Shown here: one piece after another, positions 41,671 through 50,448 of the stretch | Layout of the letters: every line of letters starts with the position of its first letter | How positions within the stretch are numbered: position 1 is the first letter of the stretch | Assembly (NCBI RefSeq): GCF_008639165.1 | Contig: NZ_CP029197.1 | Span: 5,274,001 to 5,338,000, forward strand | Length of the DNA stretch: 64,000 nt | Direction of reading: 5' to 3' | DNA from: Streptomyces venezuelae ATCC 10712 | GTDB lineage: Bacteria; Actinomycetota; Actinomycetes; Streptomycetales; Streptomycetaceae | Translations under genes and position numbers: made by a program | Notes under the pieces: model-generated | The model's database searches: none | Seen by the model: only the letters and a program-made list of their open reading frames with translations | Told to the model about the DNA's origin: nothing

Positions 41671-42171
41671 ATGGCAGGCGACAGGCCCGAGGGCGGCGAG
41701 GTGCCGCTGCTCTACAGCGAAGGGAACGTGGCCGCGCGTGTGGCCCTGGAGCGCGAGGTCAGAGGGTGGAGCACGACCGAGCTGGCGGAGCGGGTGACCA
41801 GAGCGGGCATCAAGATGAACCAGACAGCGGTCTGGCGCATCGAGAACGGCACCCCTCGCCGACGTATCAACCTCGATGAGGCCCTCGCCTTCAGCCGCGT
41901 CTTCGAGCTCCCTCTCGAAGAGCTGATGTCCCCACCTCTGGAGGGGCTCGACATCGGCAGCCGGCGGCTCGTTCAAGAGGCCGTCGAGGCGTTCTACGAG
42001 GCCCGCGACGCGCGCGACCGCCTCCACCGCGCCGTGGTCGCCATCGCTGACCACATCAAGGCCCACCCCGACAGCTCGCGGGCCATCCACGAGCAGTGCC
42101 TCCGTCTCATGGGCGACGAGCGCGACGCTCGCACCCTCAGCGGCGACATCGAGGACGGCGGCCACTACTGA
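41671..42171 (+). CDS. XRE-family helix-turn-helix regulator
   Basis: A 166-residue DNA-binding protein. An XRE domain is at residues about 20-85: ALEREVRGWSTTELAERVTR, KMNQTAVWRIENGTPRRRIN, with LDEALAFSRVFELPLEELMS closing it. A helical C-terminal part (VQEAVEAFYEARDARDRLHR) probably dimerises. ATG 41671 has GGAGG 4 bases ahead. It lies directly upstream of the integrase (24 bases) and divergent from the excisionase, so it is the probable maintenance repressor of the element. Confidence 0.85.
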   Translation: MAGDRPEGGEVPLLYSEGNVAARVALEREVRGWSTTELAERVTRAGIKMNQTAVWRIENGTPRRRINLDEALAFSRVFELPLEELMSPPLEGLDIGSRRLVQEAVEAFYEARDARDRLHRAVVAIADHIKAHPDSSRAIHEQCLRLMGDERDARTLSGDIEDGGHY

Positions 42172-42195
42172 CAACCGACATGAAGGAGAGCTCAC

Positions 42196-43350
42196 TTGGC
42201 CAACATTCAGAAGCGCCCCAACGGCAAGTGGCGGGCCCGGTACCGCGACCTCGACGGTAAAGAGCACGCCCGCCACTTCGAGCGGAAGCTCGACGCCCAG
42301 CGCTGGCTCGACGAGGTCACGGCCAGCATGGTCACCGGCCAGTACGTCGATCCGCGTGCCGGCCGCGTCACCTTCGAGAAGTACGCCGAGAAGTGGGAGA
42401 GCTCGCTCATCGTCAGTGAGGCCGGCGAGCGCATCACTGACAATGCGCTGCGGCTCCACCTCGTACCGGCGCTCGGAGCCCGCTCCATGGCGGCGATACG
42501 CCGCAACGACATCCAGGTGCTCTTCAAGCACCTCTCCGACCAGCTCGGCCCCGGCAGCGTGCGGAACGTCTACGACGTCCTCGTACGCGTCATGACGGCG
42601 GCCGTGGACGACAAGGTCATCGCCTCCAGCCCGTGCCGCAGGATCACCCTCCCCGTCATGCCGGACGAGGAGGTCACCCCGCCCACGGTCGAGCAGGTCG
42701 AGGCGATGGCACGCGTGATGCCGCCGTATATCCAGGCGGCGATCGTCACGCTCGCCGGGTCAGGCTTGCGAATAGGCGAGTTGCTCGGCCTCAAGGTGTC
42801 GGACGTCGACTTCAAGGCCGGCACCATCCGCGTCGAGCGGCAGCGGCTCCAGTCCGGGAAGATCGGGCCGCCGAAGACCGCCAAGTCGCGGCGCACGGTC
42901 CCAGTCGGCGAGGTCGTCACCGACGCGCTCCTCGCGCATCTCGCTGCACGTCCGTCCAAGGAGTGGCTGTTCACCATGGAGGAGGGCGAGCCACTCAACT
43001 ACCGGCGGTGGAAGACCGAGTGGAACGGGGCCCGCAAGGCGCTCCAGGCGGCTGAGAACGGAGCCGCCGAGCGCGAGGCCCGTAAGGCTGTCGAGCTGCC
43101 GCACATGGTCACCCACGACCTGCGGCAGTTCTACGCCTCCGCGCTCACCGCCGGCGGCGCGAGCGTCAAGCAGGTGCAGTTGGTCCTCGGGCACGCGTCC
43201 GCCGTCATCACGCTGCGGATCTACGCGCACCTGTGGCCGGGCGAAAAAGACCGCACCCGGGCCGTCATGGGCGCCGTGTTCGGCGGCCTGCGGACCGGGT
43301 GCGGACAGCTAAGCGGCGCGACCCACGAAAGTGCAGGTCAGGTCGCCTAG
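42196..43350 (+). CDS. int: Tyrosine recombinase / integrase of the element
   Basis: A 384-residue phage-type integrase. An arm-binding AP2-like N-terminus (KRPNGKWRARYRDLDGKEHA) is followed by a SAM-like core-binding domain, then the catalytic domain with GSGLRIGELLGLK (Arg I), HDLRQFYAS (H-x-x-R) and LGHASAVITLRIYAHL (H and the Tyr nucleophile). The start is a TTG with AAGGAG 7-8 bases ahead. The gene ends 2 bases before the right repeat, the classic int-att order. Its target is the 3' end of a protein gene, sodN, not a tRNA gene. Confidence 0.93.
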   Translation: MANIQKRPNGKWRARYRDLDGKEHARHFERKLDAQRWLDEVTASMVTGQYVDPRAGRVTFEKYAEKWESSLIVSEAGERITDNALRLHLVPALGARSMAAIRRNDIQVLFKHLSDQLGPGSVRNVYDVLVRVMTAAVDDKVIASSPCRRITLPVMPDEEVTPPTVEQVEAMARVMPPYIQAAIVTLAGSGLRIGELLGLKVSDVDFKAGTIRVERQRLQSGKIGPPKTAKSRRTVPVGEVVTDALLAHLAARPSKEWLFTMEEGEPLNYRRWKTEWNGARKALQAAENGAAEREARKAVELPHMVTHDLRQFYASALTAGGASVKQVQLVLGHASAVITLRIYAHLWPGEKDRTRAVMGAVFGGLRTGCGQLSGATHESAGQVA

Positions 43351-43352
43351 AG

Positions 43353-43376
43353 GGAGATCAGGCCTTCTTGGTCTCC
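43353..43376. repeat. Right attachment site copy (attR-like) within the sodN 3' end
   Basis: GGAGATCAGGCCTTCTT then G and GTCTCC, the counterpart of 27117-27140. It covers the last codons and stop of sodN, so insertion preserves the gene. Confidence 0.9.
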
Positions 43377-43753
43377 CAGAAGATGCGGTCGATCTCGGCG
43401 ATGAGCTCCAGCGCCTTCTCGCCCGTCTTCGGGTCCGTCGACGCCTTGGCGGCCGAGAGGGCCTTCAGGGTGTCGTTGACCAGCTGGTTGAGCTCGGGGT
43501 ACTTCTCGAAGTGCGGGGCCTTGAAGTAGTCGCTCCAGAGCACCGAGACGTGGTGCTTGGCGAGCTCCGCGCGCTGCTCCTTGATGACCGTGGCGCGGGC
43601 GCGGAAGTGCGCGTCCTCGTTGGCCAGGTACTTCTCCTGGACAGCCTTGACGGACTCGGCCTCGATGCGGGCCTGGGCCGGGTCGTACACGCCGCACGGG
43701 AGGTCGCAGTGGGCGCTGACCTTCACCTTGGGGGCAAACAGGCGGGAGAGCAT
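43358..43753 (-). CDS. sodN: Nickel superoxide dismutase
   Basis: A 131-residue NiSOD precursor. Residues 1-14 are the propeptide (MLSRLFAPKVKVSA); cleavage exposes the nickel hook HCDLPCGVYD, where His15, Cys16 and Cys20 of the precursor bind nickel. The rest is the four-helix bundle that forms a hexamer. It converts superoxide to peroxide and oxygen in the cytoplasm. AGGAAGGA lies ahead of the ATG. The divergent sodX encodes the protease that removes the propeptide. Its last codons are the integration site of the mobile element, yet the product ends normally in FWETKKA. Confidence 0.97.
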   Translation of the reverse strand: MLSRLFAPKVKVSAHCDLPCGVYDPAQARIEAESVKAVQEKYLANEDAHFRARATVIKEQRAELAKHHVSVLWSDYFKAPHFEKYPELNQLVNDTLKALSAAKASTDPKTGEKALELIAEIDRIFWETKKA

Positions 43754-43927
43754 TGAGCCGTCCTTCCTCGTGATCGTCTTCTCAGGTGGGACATTACTCG
43801 GTGAGAAGGGCGATTTCGCGGTCGCCCCCTGGTGCTTAGGTCAAAAGTCCAGGGTCACCATGGGACTCGTGTACGAGTGGACGAGCCGGCGCGTGGGCGG
43901 TCGCGCGGGTGGAACGGGAGGTGCCGG

Positions 43928-44362
43928 GTGAGGGAATCGGGGCGGGAGCGGGTGGCGGAGGCCGGGGCTCCGTTCGGGATCGCCGAGGTGACGGGGGTGT
44001 CCATGGTGCCCACGCTGCTCCACGGGGACCAGTTGCTCGTGCACTACGGGGCGCGGCTGCGCCCGGGGTGCGTGGCCGTGGTCCGGCATCCGCTCCAGCA
44101 GGATCTGCTCATCGTGAAGCGGCTGATCGAGCGACGTGACGGCGGCTGGTGGGTGCTGGGCGACAATCCGGACGCGGAGGGCGACAGCCGGGTCTTCGGG
44201 GCCGTACCGCCCGAGTTGGTTCTCGGGCGGGTGCGGGCGCGCTACCGGCCGCTGACGCCGGGGCGTCAGCGCTCGCCGGGGGTGACGCTCTCCTGGCTGT
44301 TCTCGGCGCTGAGGCCGGTGGGGGCCGGCCGGTCGGCCTCCTGGCGCTTGCGGGCCCGGTAG
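43928..44362 (+). CDS. sodX: SodX, nickel-type superoxide dismutase maturation protease
   Basis: A 144-residue S26-like protease without a clear membrane anchor. GVSMVPTLLHGDQLLVHYG holds the catalytic serine (SMVP), and CVAVVRHPLQQDLLIVKRLI the catalytic lysine; WWVLGDNPDAEGDSRVFG is the conserved box of the signal-peptidase fold. It trims the 14-residue SodN propeptide. The GTG at 43928 is the likeliest start, though another GTG lies at 43952. It is divergent from sodN. Its last 97 bases overlap the convergent CGNR gene. Confidence 0.93.
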   Translation: MRESGRERVAEAGAPFGIAEVTGVSMVPTLLHGDQLLVHYGARLRPGCVAVVRHPLQQDLLIVKRLIERRDGGWWVLGDNPDAEGDSRVFGAVPPELVLGRVRARYRPLTPGRQRSPGVTLSWLFSALRPVGAGRSASWRLRAR

Positions 44363-44895
44363 GCGGCCACGTTGGCGCGGGTGGCGCAGCGGTCCGAGCA
44401 GTAGCGGCGGGAGCGGTTGGTGGAGGTGTCGAGGTAGGCGTTGCGGCAGGGGGCGGCCTGGCACAGGCCGAGCCGGTCGGCGCCGAACTCGGTGAGGTGG
44501 AAGGCGAGCCCCATCGCGGCGATCGCCGCGTATCCCGAGGTCGCGTTGGAGGGGTGGTCCGCGAGGTGCATGTGCCACCGGGGCCGGCCGTCCTCGTCGA
44601 GGGTGTCGTGGCCGGAGATCTGCGGGCTGACGGGGAACTCCAGGAGCAGTGAGTTCAGCAGGTCCACGGCGCCCGTGTGGTCGCCCTCGTCGGCCGCGGT
44701 GAAGACCGCCCGCAGCCGGGCCCGTACCGCGCGGAAGCGGGTGACGTCCGAGTCGGTGGCCCGGCGGGCCATCTGGGTGGCGGGACCGAAGAGCTCGCGG
44801 ATGACCTCGACGGACGTCAGGGCGTCCTTGCTGCGGGCCGGCTCCTCGGTGTTGACCAGACGCACGGCGTAATCCGAGTAATAGGCCAGTTCCAC
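44266..44895 (-). CDS. CGNR zinc-finger regulator
   Basis: A 209-residue protein: an N-terminal ABATE-like stress-sensing domain and a C-terminal CGNR finger CQAAPCRNAYLDTSTNRSRR followed by YCSDRCATRANVAAYRARKR, in which four cysteines bind zinc and the basic helix contacts DNA. The GTG start at 44895 begins MELAYYSDYAVRLVN, normal for the family. Genes of this type control stress or antibiotic-linked functions in Streptomyces; the target here is unknown. It overlaps sodX by 97 bases on the other strand and is divergent from a methyltransferase gene. Confidence 0.9.
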   Translation of the reverse strand: MELAYYSDYAVRLVNTEEPARSKDALTSVEVIRELFGPATQMARRATDSDVTRFRAVRARLRAVFTAADEGDHTGAVDLLNSLLLEFPVSPQISGHDTLDEDGRPRWHMHLADHPSNATSGYAAIAAMGLAFHLTEFGADRLGLCQAAPCRNAYLDTSTNRSRRYCSDRCATRANVAAYRARKRQEADRPAPTGLSAENSQESVTPGER

Positions 44896-44989
44896 TTGTA
44901 GTCCTTACTCCGGCGGGCTAGTGTCTCGGTCGGAAGGGGTAACGGTTGTTTCCCCTACGAGGGTATTACGAAGACGGGGAGGAACGGCG

Positions 44990-45739
44990 ATGACCGGAAC
45001 CGACTGGGCGGCCTGGCAGCAGAGCTGGGACCGTCAGCAGGAGTGGTACATGCCGGACCGTGAGGAGCGGTTCCGGGTGATGCTCGACATGGTGGAGGCC
45101 GTGGTGGGGCCCAAGCCCCGCGTCCTCGACCTCGCGTGCGGTACGGGAAGTATCACGGATCGGCTCCTCAAGAGGTTCCCGGAGGCGACCAGCACCGGCG
45201 TCGACCTCGACCCGGCCCTCCTCGCCATCGCCGAGGGGTACTTCGACGGGGACGAGCGCGTCACCTTCGTGACCGCCGACCTCAAGGACCCCGCCTGGGC
45301 CGCCCGGCTGCCCCACGACTCGTACGACGCCGTCCTGACCGCCACCGCGCTCCACTGGCTCCACAGCGAGCCCCTGACGGCCCTCTACGGGCAGCTCGCC
45401 GGTCTCGTCAGGCACGGCGGCGTCTTCATGAACGCCGACCACATGATCGACGAGACCACCCCCGCGATCAACGCCGCCGAGCGCGCGCAGCGCCACGCCG
45501 TCATGGACCGCGAGAAGACCGGCGGCGCCCTGGACTGGGCCGAGTGGTGGGCCCTCGCCGCCAAGGCCCCCGTCCTCGCCGAGCCCACCGCCCGCCGCTA
45601 CGAGATCTACGGCGAGCACGCCGACGGCGACATGCCCTCCCCGCGCTGGCACGCGGACACCCTGCGCGCCGCCGGGTTCGCCGAGGCCCGGACCGTCTGG
45701 GCCTCGCCCTCCGACACCCTGGTCCTCGCGGTGAAGTAG
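44990..45739 (+). CDS. Class I SAM-dependent methyltransferase
   Basis: A 249-residue enzyme. VLDLACGTGSITDRLLKRFP is motif I, STGVDLDPALLAIAEGYF motif II, SYDAVLTATALHWLHSEPLT the family-specific ALHWL box of trans-aconitate methyltransferase-like proteins. It probably methylates a small carboxylic acid; the substrate is unproven. ATG 44990 has GGGGAGGAA ahead. It is divergent from the CGNR regulator and ends at a strong terminator shared with the ABC transporter operon. Confidence 0.86.
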   Translation: MTGTDWAAWQQSWDRQQEWYMPDREERFRVMLDMVEAVVGPKPRVLDLACGTGSITDRLLKRFPEATSTGVDLDPALLAIAEGYFDGDERVTFVTADLKDPAWAARLPHDSYDAVLTATALHWLHSEPLTALYGQLAGLVRHGGVFMNADHMIDETTPAINAAERAQRHAVMDREKTGGALDWAEWWALAAKAPVLAEPTARRYEIYGEHADGDMPSPRWHADTLRAAGFAEARTVWASPSDTLVLAVK

Positions 45740-45754
45740 TCACCCGGACGGGGA

Positions 45755-45789
45755 AAAGGGGCGGTACGGGAACCCCGTACCGCCCCTTT
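45755..45789. terminator. Bidirectional terminator between methyltransferase and ABC transporter genes
   Basis: A 16-bp stem AAAGGGGCGGTACGGG (45755-45770) pairs with 45774-45789 across a 3-base loop; both flanks give a U run in the respective transcript. Confidence 0.92.
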
Positions 45790-45803
45790 CGCCGTATCGC
45801 GCC

Positions 45804-46567
<764 letters not shown>

Positions 46568-46571
<4 letters not shown>

Positions 46572-47518
46572 GCCGCTGCCTCCGGGGAACGCTTGAACGT
46601 GGTGAGGTTCGTCTTGACCCGCTGCCAGGGGGTGGGCGGCAGGTTACGGGTCGAACCACGGGCGAAACGGCGCTCCAGGTAGTACTGGCCGACGCTGAAG
46701 ACGCTGGTCAGCGCCAGGTACCAGATGGAGGCGACGAAGAGCATCTCCATCACGGCGCCGGCCGTGCTGCCGATGTTCGAGGAGGCCCGCAGGAGTTCGG
46801 TGTACTGCACGGCCGAGACCAGGGACGAGGTCTTCAGCATGTTGATGAACTCGTTGCCCGTCGGCGGCACGATGACCCGCATGGCCTGCGGCAGGACGAC
46901 CCGCCCCATGGTCTTGGTCTGGGACATGCCGAGCGCGTGCGCCGCCTCGGTCTGGCCCTCGTCGACGGACTGGATGCCCGCGCGGACGATCTCCGCCATG
47001 TAGGCGCCCTCGTTGAGGCCGAGGCCGAGCAGCGCGACCATGAACGGCGTCATGACGTCGACGGTCTCGTTCTTGTAGATCGGCCCGAGGTTGATGTACT
47101 CGAAGATCAGCGACAGGTTGAACCAGACCAGCAGCTGCACGTACACCGGGGTGCCGCGGAAGAACCAGATGTACAGCCAGGCGACGGCGCCGGTCACCGG
47201 GTTCTTCGACAGGCGCATCACGGCGAAGACGATGCCGAGGACGAGGCCAAGCGCCATCGAGGAGACGCTGATGATCACGGTGTTCGCCAGGCCGTCGAGG
47301 ATCGACGGGTCGAACAGCTTGTCCCACACCGTGTCCCAGATGATGTTGCCCTGGGAGAAGGCGTAGACGAGCCACCCGAGCAGCGCGACGACCACGACGC
47401 CGCTGACCCAGCGGCCGTAGTGGCGTACGGGGATGGCCTTGATGGCCTCGTACGGCGTGCCCGAGGGGCCGGAACCGGCCGGAGCGGCGGCCGGTTCCTT
47501 GGAGATCTTGTCAGTCAC
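46568..47518 (-). CDS. Polar amino-acid ABC transporter permease
   Basis: A 316-residue HisM/GlnP-type permease. A cytoplasmic N-terminus precedes about five hydrophobic segments; WFFRGTPVYVQLLVWF is the conserved entry helix, EGAYMAEIVRAGIQSVDEGQ and EAAHALGMSQTKTMGRVVLP form the EAA-type coupling loop. Only one permease gene is present, so it is probably a homodimer. It sits between the binding protein (55 bases upstream) and the ATPase (overlapping). Confidence 0.92.
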
Positions 47519-47572
47519 GACGACTGCCCTTCAGTGGAGCGGGAGGTCACTTGCCGGTGTCGACCGGGAAGG

Positions 47573-48535
47573 TCACTTGCCGGCGTTGACGGTGGCCGTC
47601 TTGACGGCGCTGTCCGACACGTCCCACTTCTTCAGGGCATCGGCGTAGGTGCCGTCCTTGATGATGGCGTCGAGCGCTTCCTTGATTGCGTCGCGCAGCT
47701 GGGTGTTGTCCTTGGAGACGCCGATGCCGAAGAGGCCGACGTCGCTCTGGTTGCCGACGACCTCGAAGTCGTTGCCGCCGCCGGAGGTCTTCGCGATGTA
47801 GGCGGCCACCGGGTAGTCGTTCAGGTCGGCCACGGCGCCGCCGGCCTTGACGCGGGTCTGGGCCTCGGCGTCGGTGTCGAAGGCCTGGATCGTCAGCTTG
47901 TTCGCGCCGCACTTGGTGGCCTGCGCCTTGAAGGTGTCCTCGTAGATCGTGCCGCGCTGGACGGCGACGGTCTTGCCGCAGAGGTCGTCGAGCGAGTTGA
48001 CGCCCTGCGGGTTGCCCTTCTTGACCAGGAGGGAGACGCCGGAGCTGAAGTAGTCGACGAAGTCGATGCCCTTGCCGATCTTCTTCCCGTTGTCGTCCAG
48101 GCCCTCCTGGCGCTTCTTGTTGTCCGTCATCGAGGACATGATCACGTCCTGGCGACCGGTGTAGATCGAGGTGATCAGGCCGTCGAAGGTGCCCGAGGTG
48201 AACTCGAACTTGACGCCGAGCTGCTTGCCCAGGGCCGCGGCGATGTCGGGGTCGACGCCGACGATCTTGCCGCCCTCGGTGAACTCCATCGGGGCGTACG
48301 AGGCGTCGGTGCCGACCTTGATGACGCCGGCCTTCTGGATGTCGGCGGGCAGCTTCGAGAACAGCGGGGCGGCGTTGGCGGAGCCGCCGCTCTTCGTCGG
48401 GGTGGTGGAGCCGCCCTCGGTCTGGTCGCCACAGGCGGTCAGCAGCACGGAGCCGGCGACCGCGATGGCGGCGACCGCGGCAAGACGGGAGGTGCGGGTC
48501 TTGGCGGTCGTACAGCGCGTGGAGCGTGCGGTCAT
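47573..48535 (-). CDS. Amino-acid ABC transporter substrate-binding lipoprotein
   Basis: A 320-residue SBP family 3 lipoprotein. The long basic N-region is followed by a hydrophobic core and lipobox VLLTAC (Cys35). The mature part has VIKVGTDASYAPMEFTEGGK and IVGVDPDIAAALGKQLGVKF, the hallmarks of amino-acid binding proteins. The ATG at 48535 with GGAGG 9 bases ahead is preferred over the ATG at 48577. The 3' end is partly duplicated just after the stop (ACTTGCCGG repeated 26 bases apart), so the gap to the permease contains a second copy of the last codons. Confidence 0.92.
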   Translation of the reverse strand: MTARSTRCTTAKTRTSRLAAVAAIAVAGSVLLTACGDQTEGGSTTPTKSGGSANAAPLFSKLPADIQKAGVIKVGTDASYAPMEFTEGGKIVGVDPDIAAALGKQLGVKFEFTSGTFDGLITSIYTGRQDVIMSSMTDNKKRQEGLDDNGKKIGKGIDFVDYFSSGVSLLVKKGNPQGVNSLDDLCGKTVAVQRGTIYEDTFKAQATKCGANKLTIQAFDTDAEAQTRVKAGGAVADLNDYPVAAYIAKTSGGGNDFEVVGNQSDVGLFGIGVSKDNTQLRDAIKEALDAIIKDGTYADALKKWDVSDSAVKTATVNAGK

Positions 48536-49071
48536 GATCGGGTTCCTCCGGCGTGTGAGGGAGTTGCCAGTGGCCACGTACGGCTCTTCGAGTGTCGTGA
48601 CCTCGTGTGATTACGGCATCTTGCCATTCGGACCGCCTCAAACCGACGGCCACGGATGTCAAAATCGGATAACGGGTGACCCCCGAATGCCAACAGGCCG
48701 GTACATCAGGGCCGGATCATCTGCTGCATCCCTTCCACGGCACCGAAGAATTTCCTGTGGATCTCGCCATTCGGACGACACGAAGGGCGCCAATCGGGTG
48801 CTTGAAGCACCTATATGGACATGGGGTGACGTGTCGTCCTCCGTCCGTGTCCGGATGCGCTCGGTATGAGTCGCGTCACCGAACGGATATGGACTCGTCC
48901 GCGGTGCCGTCCGTCCGGTAAGAAGGATCCTTACACCCCTCATCCGGGGCTCAGGGCGCGTTGTGCGGCGCGCCCGCGCGGCTGCCAGACACGGCGGCCG
49001 CGGTGCCTCCCCACCCCTCCTCAACCAGGAGTGGCCACCCTCAAATGAAACAGACTTAAGGGGTCAACCCA
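48536..49071. other. Divergent promoter region between ABC transporter and malic enzyme genes
   Basis: About 535 bases with no supported gene. It is lower in GC than its flanks. The 11-mer GCCATTCGGAC occurs twice in direct orientation at 48623-48633 and 48766-48776, a possible operator pair. The promoters of both divergent transcripts must lie here. Confidence 0.55.
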
Positions 49072-50283
49072 ATGGCAGCGGAGATCGTCAATCCTCGCAA
49101 TGACAGTGGTACGGAAGGAGCTCCGGAGGAGCCCTTCGATCCTGTCTTCGCCCTCCACCGGGGCGGCAAGATGGCCGTCCAGGCCACCGTTCCCGTGCGG
49201 AACAAGGACGACCTGTCCCTCGCGTACACGCCCGGCGTCGCCAAGGTGTGCACCGCGATCGCCGAGCAGCCCGAGCTGGTCAACGACTACACCTGGAAGT
49301 CCCAGGTCGTGGCCGTCGTGACCGACGGTACGGCCGTGCTCGGCCTCGGCGACATCGGCCCGGAGGCCTCCCTCCCGGTCATGGAGGGGAAGGCCATCCT
49401 CTTCAAGCAGTTCGGCGGCGTGGACGCGGTCCCGATCGCCCTCGCCACCACCGACACCGACGAGATCGTCGAGACCGTCGTCCGGCTCGCCCCCTCCTTC
49501 GGCGGCGTGAACCTGGAGGACATCTCGGCCCCGCGGTGCTTCGAGATCGAGCGCAAGCTCCAGGAGCGCCTCGACATCCCCGTCTTCCACGACGACCAGC
49601 ACGGCACCGCCATCGTCACCCTCGCCGCCCTCCGCAACGCGGCGAAGCTGACCGGCCGGACCCTCGGCGACCTGCGCGCGGTCATCTCCGGCGCCGGCGC
49701 GGCCGGGGTGGCCATCGCGAAGTTCCTCCTGGAGGCCGGACTCGGCGACGTGGCCGTCGCGGACCGCAAGGGCATCGTCAGCCGCGACCGGGAGGACCTC
49801 AACCCGGTCAAGCGCGAGCTCGCCGAGCTCACCAACAAGGCGGGCCTCACCGGCTCCCTGGAGACCGCCCTCGCCGGCGCCGACGTCTTCATCGGCGTCT
49901 CCGGCGGTACGGTCCCCGAGGCGGCCGTCGCCTCCATGGCCCCGAACGCCTTCGTGTTCGCCATGGCCAACCCGAACCCCGAGGTCCACCCCGACGTCGC
50001 GCACAAGTACGCGGCCGTCGTGGCGACCGGCCGTTCGGACTACCCGAACCAGATCAACAACGTCCTCGCGTTCCCCGGCATCTTCGCCGGCGCGCTCCAG
50101 GTCCGGGCCTCCCGGATCACCGAGGGCATGAAGATCGCCGCGGCCAACGCCATCGCGGACGTGGTCGGCGAGCAGCTCGCCGCCGACTGCGTGATCCCGT
50201 CGCCGTTCGACGAGCGGGTCGCCCCGGCCGTCGCGGCCGCGGTCGCCGCCGCCGCCCGCGCGGAGGGCATCGCCCGCCGCTGA
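49072..50283 (+). CDS. NADP-dependent malic enzyme
   Basis: A 403-residue malic enzyme of the short bacterial type. SLAYTPGVAKVCTAI is the substrate loop, TDGTAVLGLGDIGPEASLPV the metal/malate site, FHDDQHGTAIVTLAALRNA the metal-binding DDQHGTA motif, and VISGAGAAGVAIAKFLL the NADP-binding fold. It decarboxylates malate to pyruvate with NAD(P)+ reduction, feeding NADPH and acetyl-CoA to lipid and polyketide synthesis. ATG with AAGGGG 7 bases ahead. Cofactor preference for NADP is by analogy with the syntenic S. coelicolor enzyme. A terminator follows. Confidence 0.93.
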   Translation: MAAEIVNPRNDSGTEGAPEEPFDPVFALHRGGKMAVQATVPVRNKDDLSLAYTPGVAKVCTAIAEQPELVNDYTWKSQVVAVVTDGTAVLGLGDIGPEASLPVMEGKAILFKQFGGVDAVPIALATTDTDEIVETVVRLAPSFGGVNLEDISAPRCFEIERKLQERLDIPVFHDDQHGTAIVTLAALRNAAKLTGRTLGDLRAVISGAGAAGVAIAKFLLEAGLGDVAVADRKGIVSRDREDLNPVKRELAELTNKAGLTGSLETALAGADVFIGVSGGTVPEAAVASMAPNAFVFAMANPNPEVHPDVAHKYAAVVATGRSDYPNQINNVLAFPGIFAGALQVRASRITEGMKIAAANAIADVVGEQLAADCVIPSPFDERVAPAVAAAVAAAARAEGIARR

Positions 50284-50302
50284 CGCGCCGCCACCCCGTG
50301 AG

Positions 50303-50331
50303 GGGCCCCGTCCTGGTGCAGGACGGGGCCC
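50303..50331 (+). terminator. Terminator after malic enzyme gene
   Basis: A 12-bp stem (50303-50314 with 50320-50331) and 5-base loop, followed by TTTT. Confidence 0.9.
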
Positions 50332-50448
50332 TTTTCGTGTGGGGGCTTTCGCGGGCCGGGGCCGGGGTCTCGCCGGCGGCCCGGCAGGGACGTGCGTCAC
50401 AGCGGTGGGCGGTTCCGCCGCGGGGCCGGTGACCCTACGCTCATGGGC

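Larger units (their letters stand above)
27117..43376. mobile_element. Integrative mobilizable element inserted at the 3' end of sodN
   Basis: About 16.2 kb bounded by 24-bp direct repeats that duplicate the sodN 3' end. From right to left it holds integrase, XRE regulator, excisionase, DUF3631 ATPase, an oriT-like region, mobC and relaxase, two small unknown genes, a metabolic cargo cassette and a low-GC ABC-ATPase module. No TraB/FtsK-type translocase, type IV secretion or phage structural gene is seen, so it should depend on a helper for transfer. Insertion leaves sodN intact because the right repeat restores its last codons. Confidence 0.85.

Noticed and set aside
27117..43376. Classification as a pSAM2-like conjugative element (AICE) or prophage
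   Set aside because: No TraB/FtsK translocase, RepSA-type replication protein, or phage structural or lysis genes are visible; relaxase and MobC point to a mobilizable element.
43353..43376. A tRNA gene as the integration target
   Set aside because: No cloverleaf sequence is present at either repeat; the repeat lies wholly in the sodN coding end.
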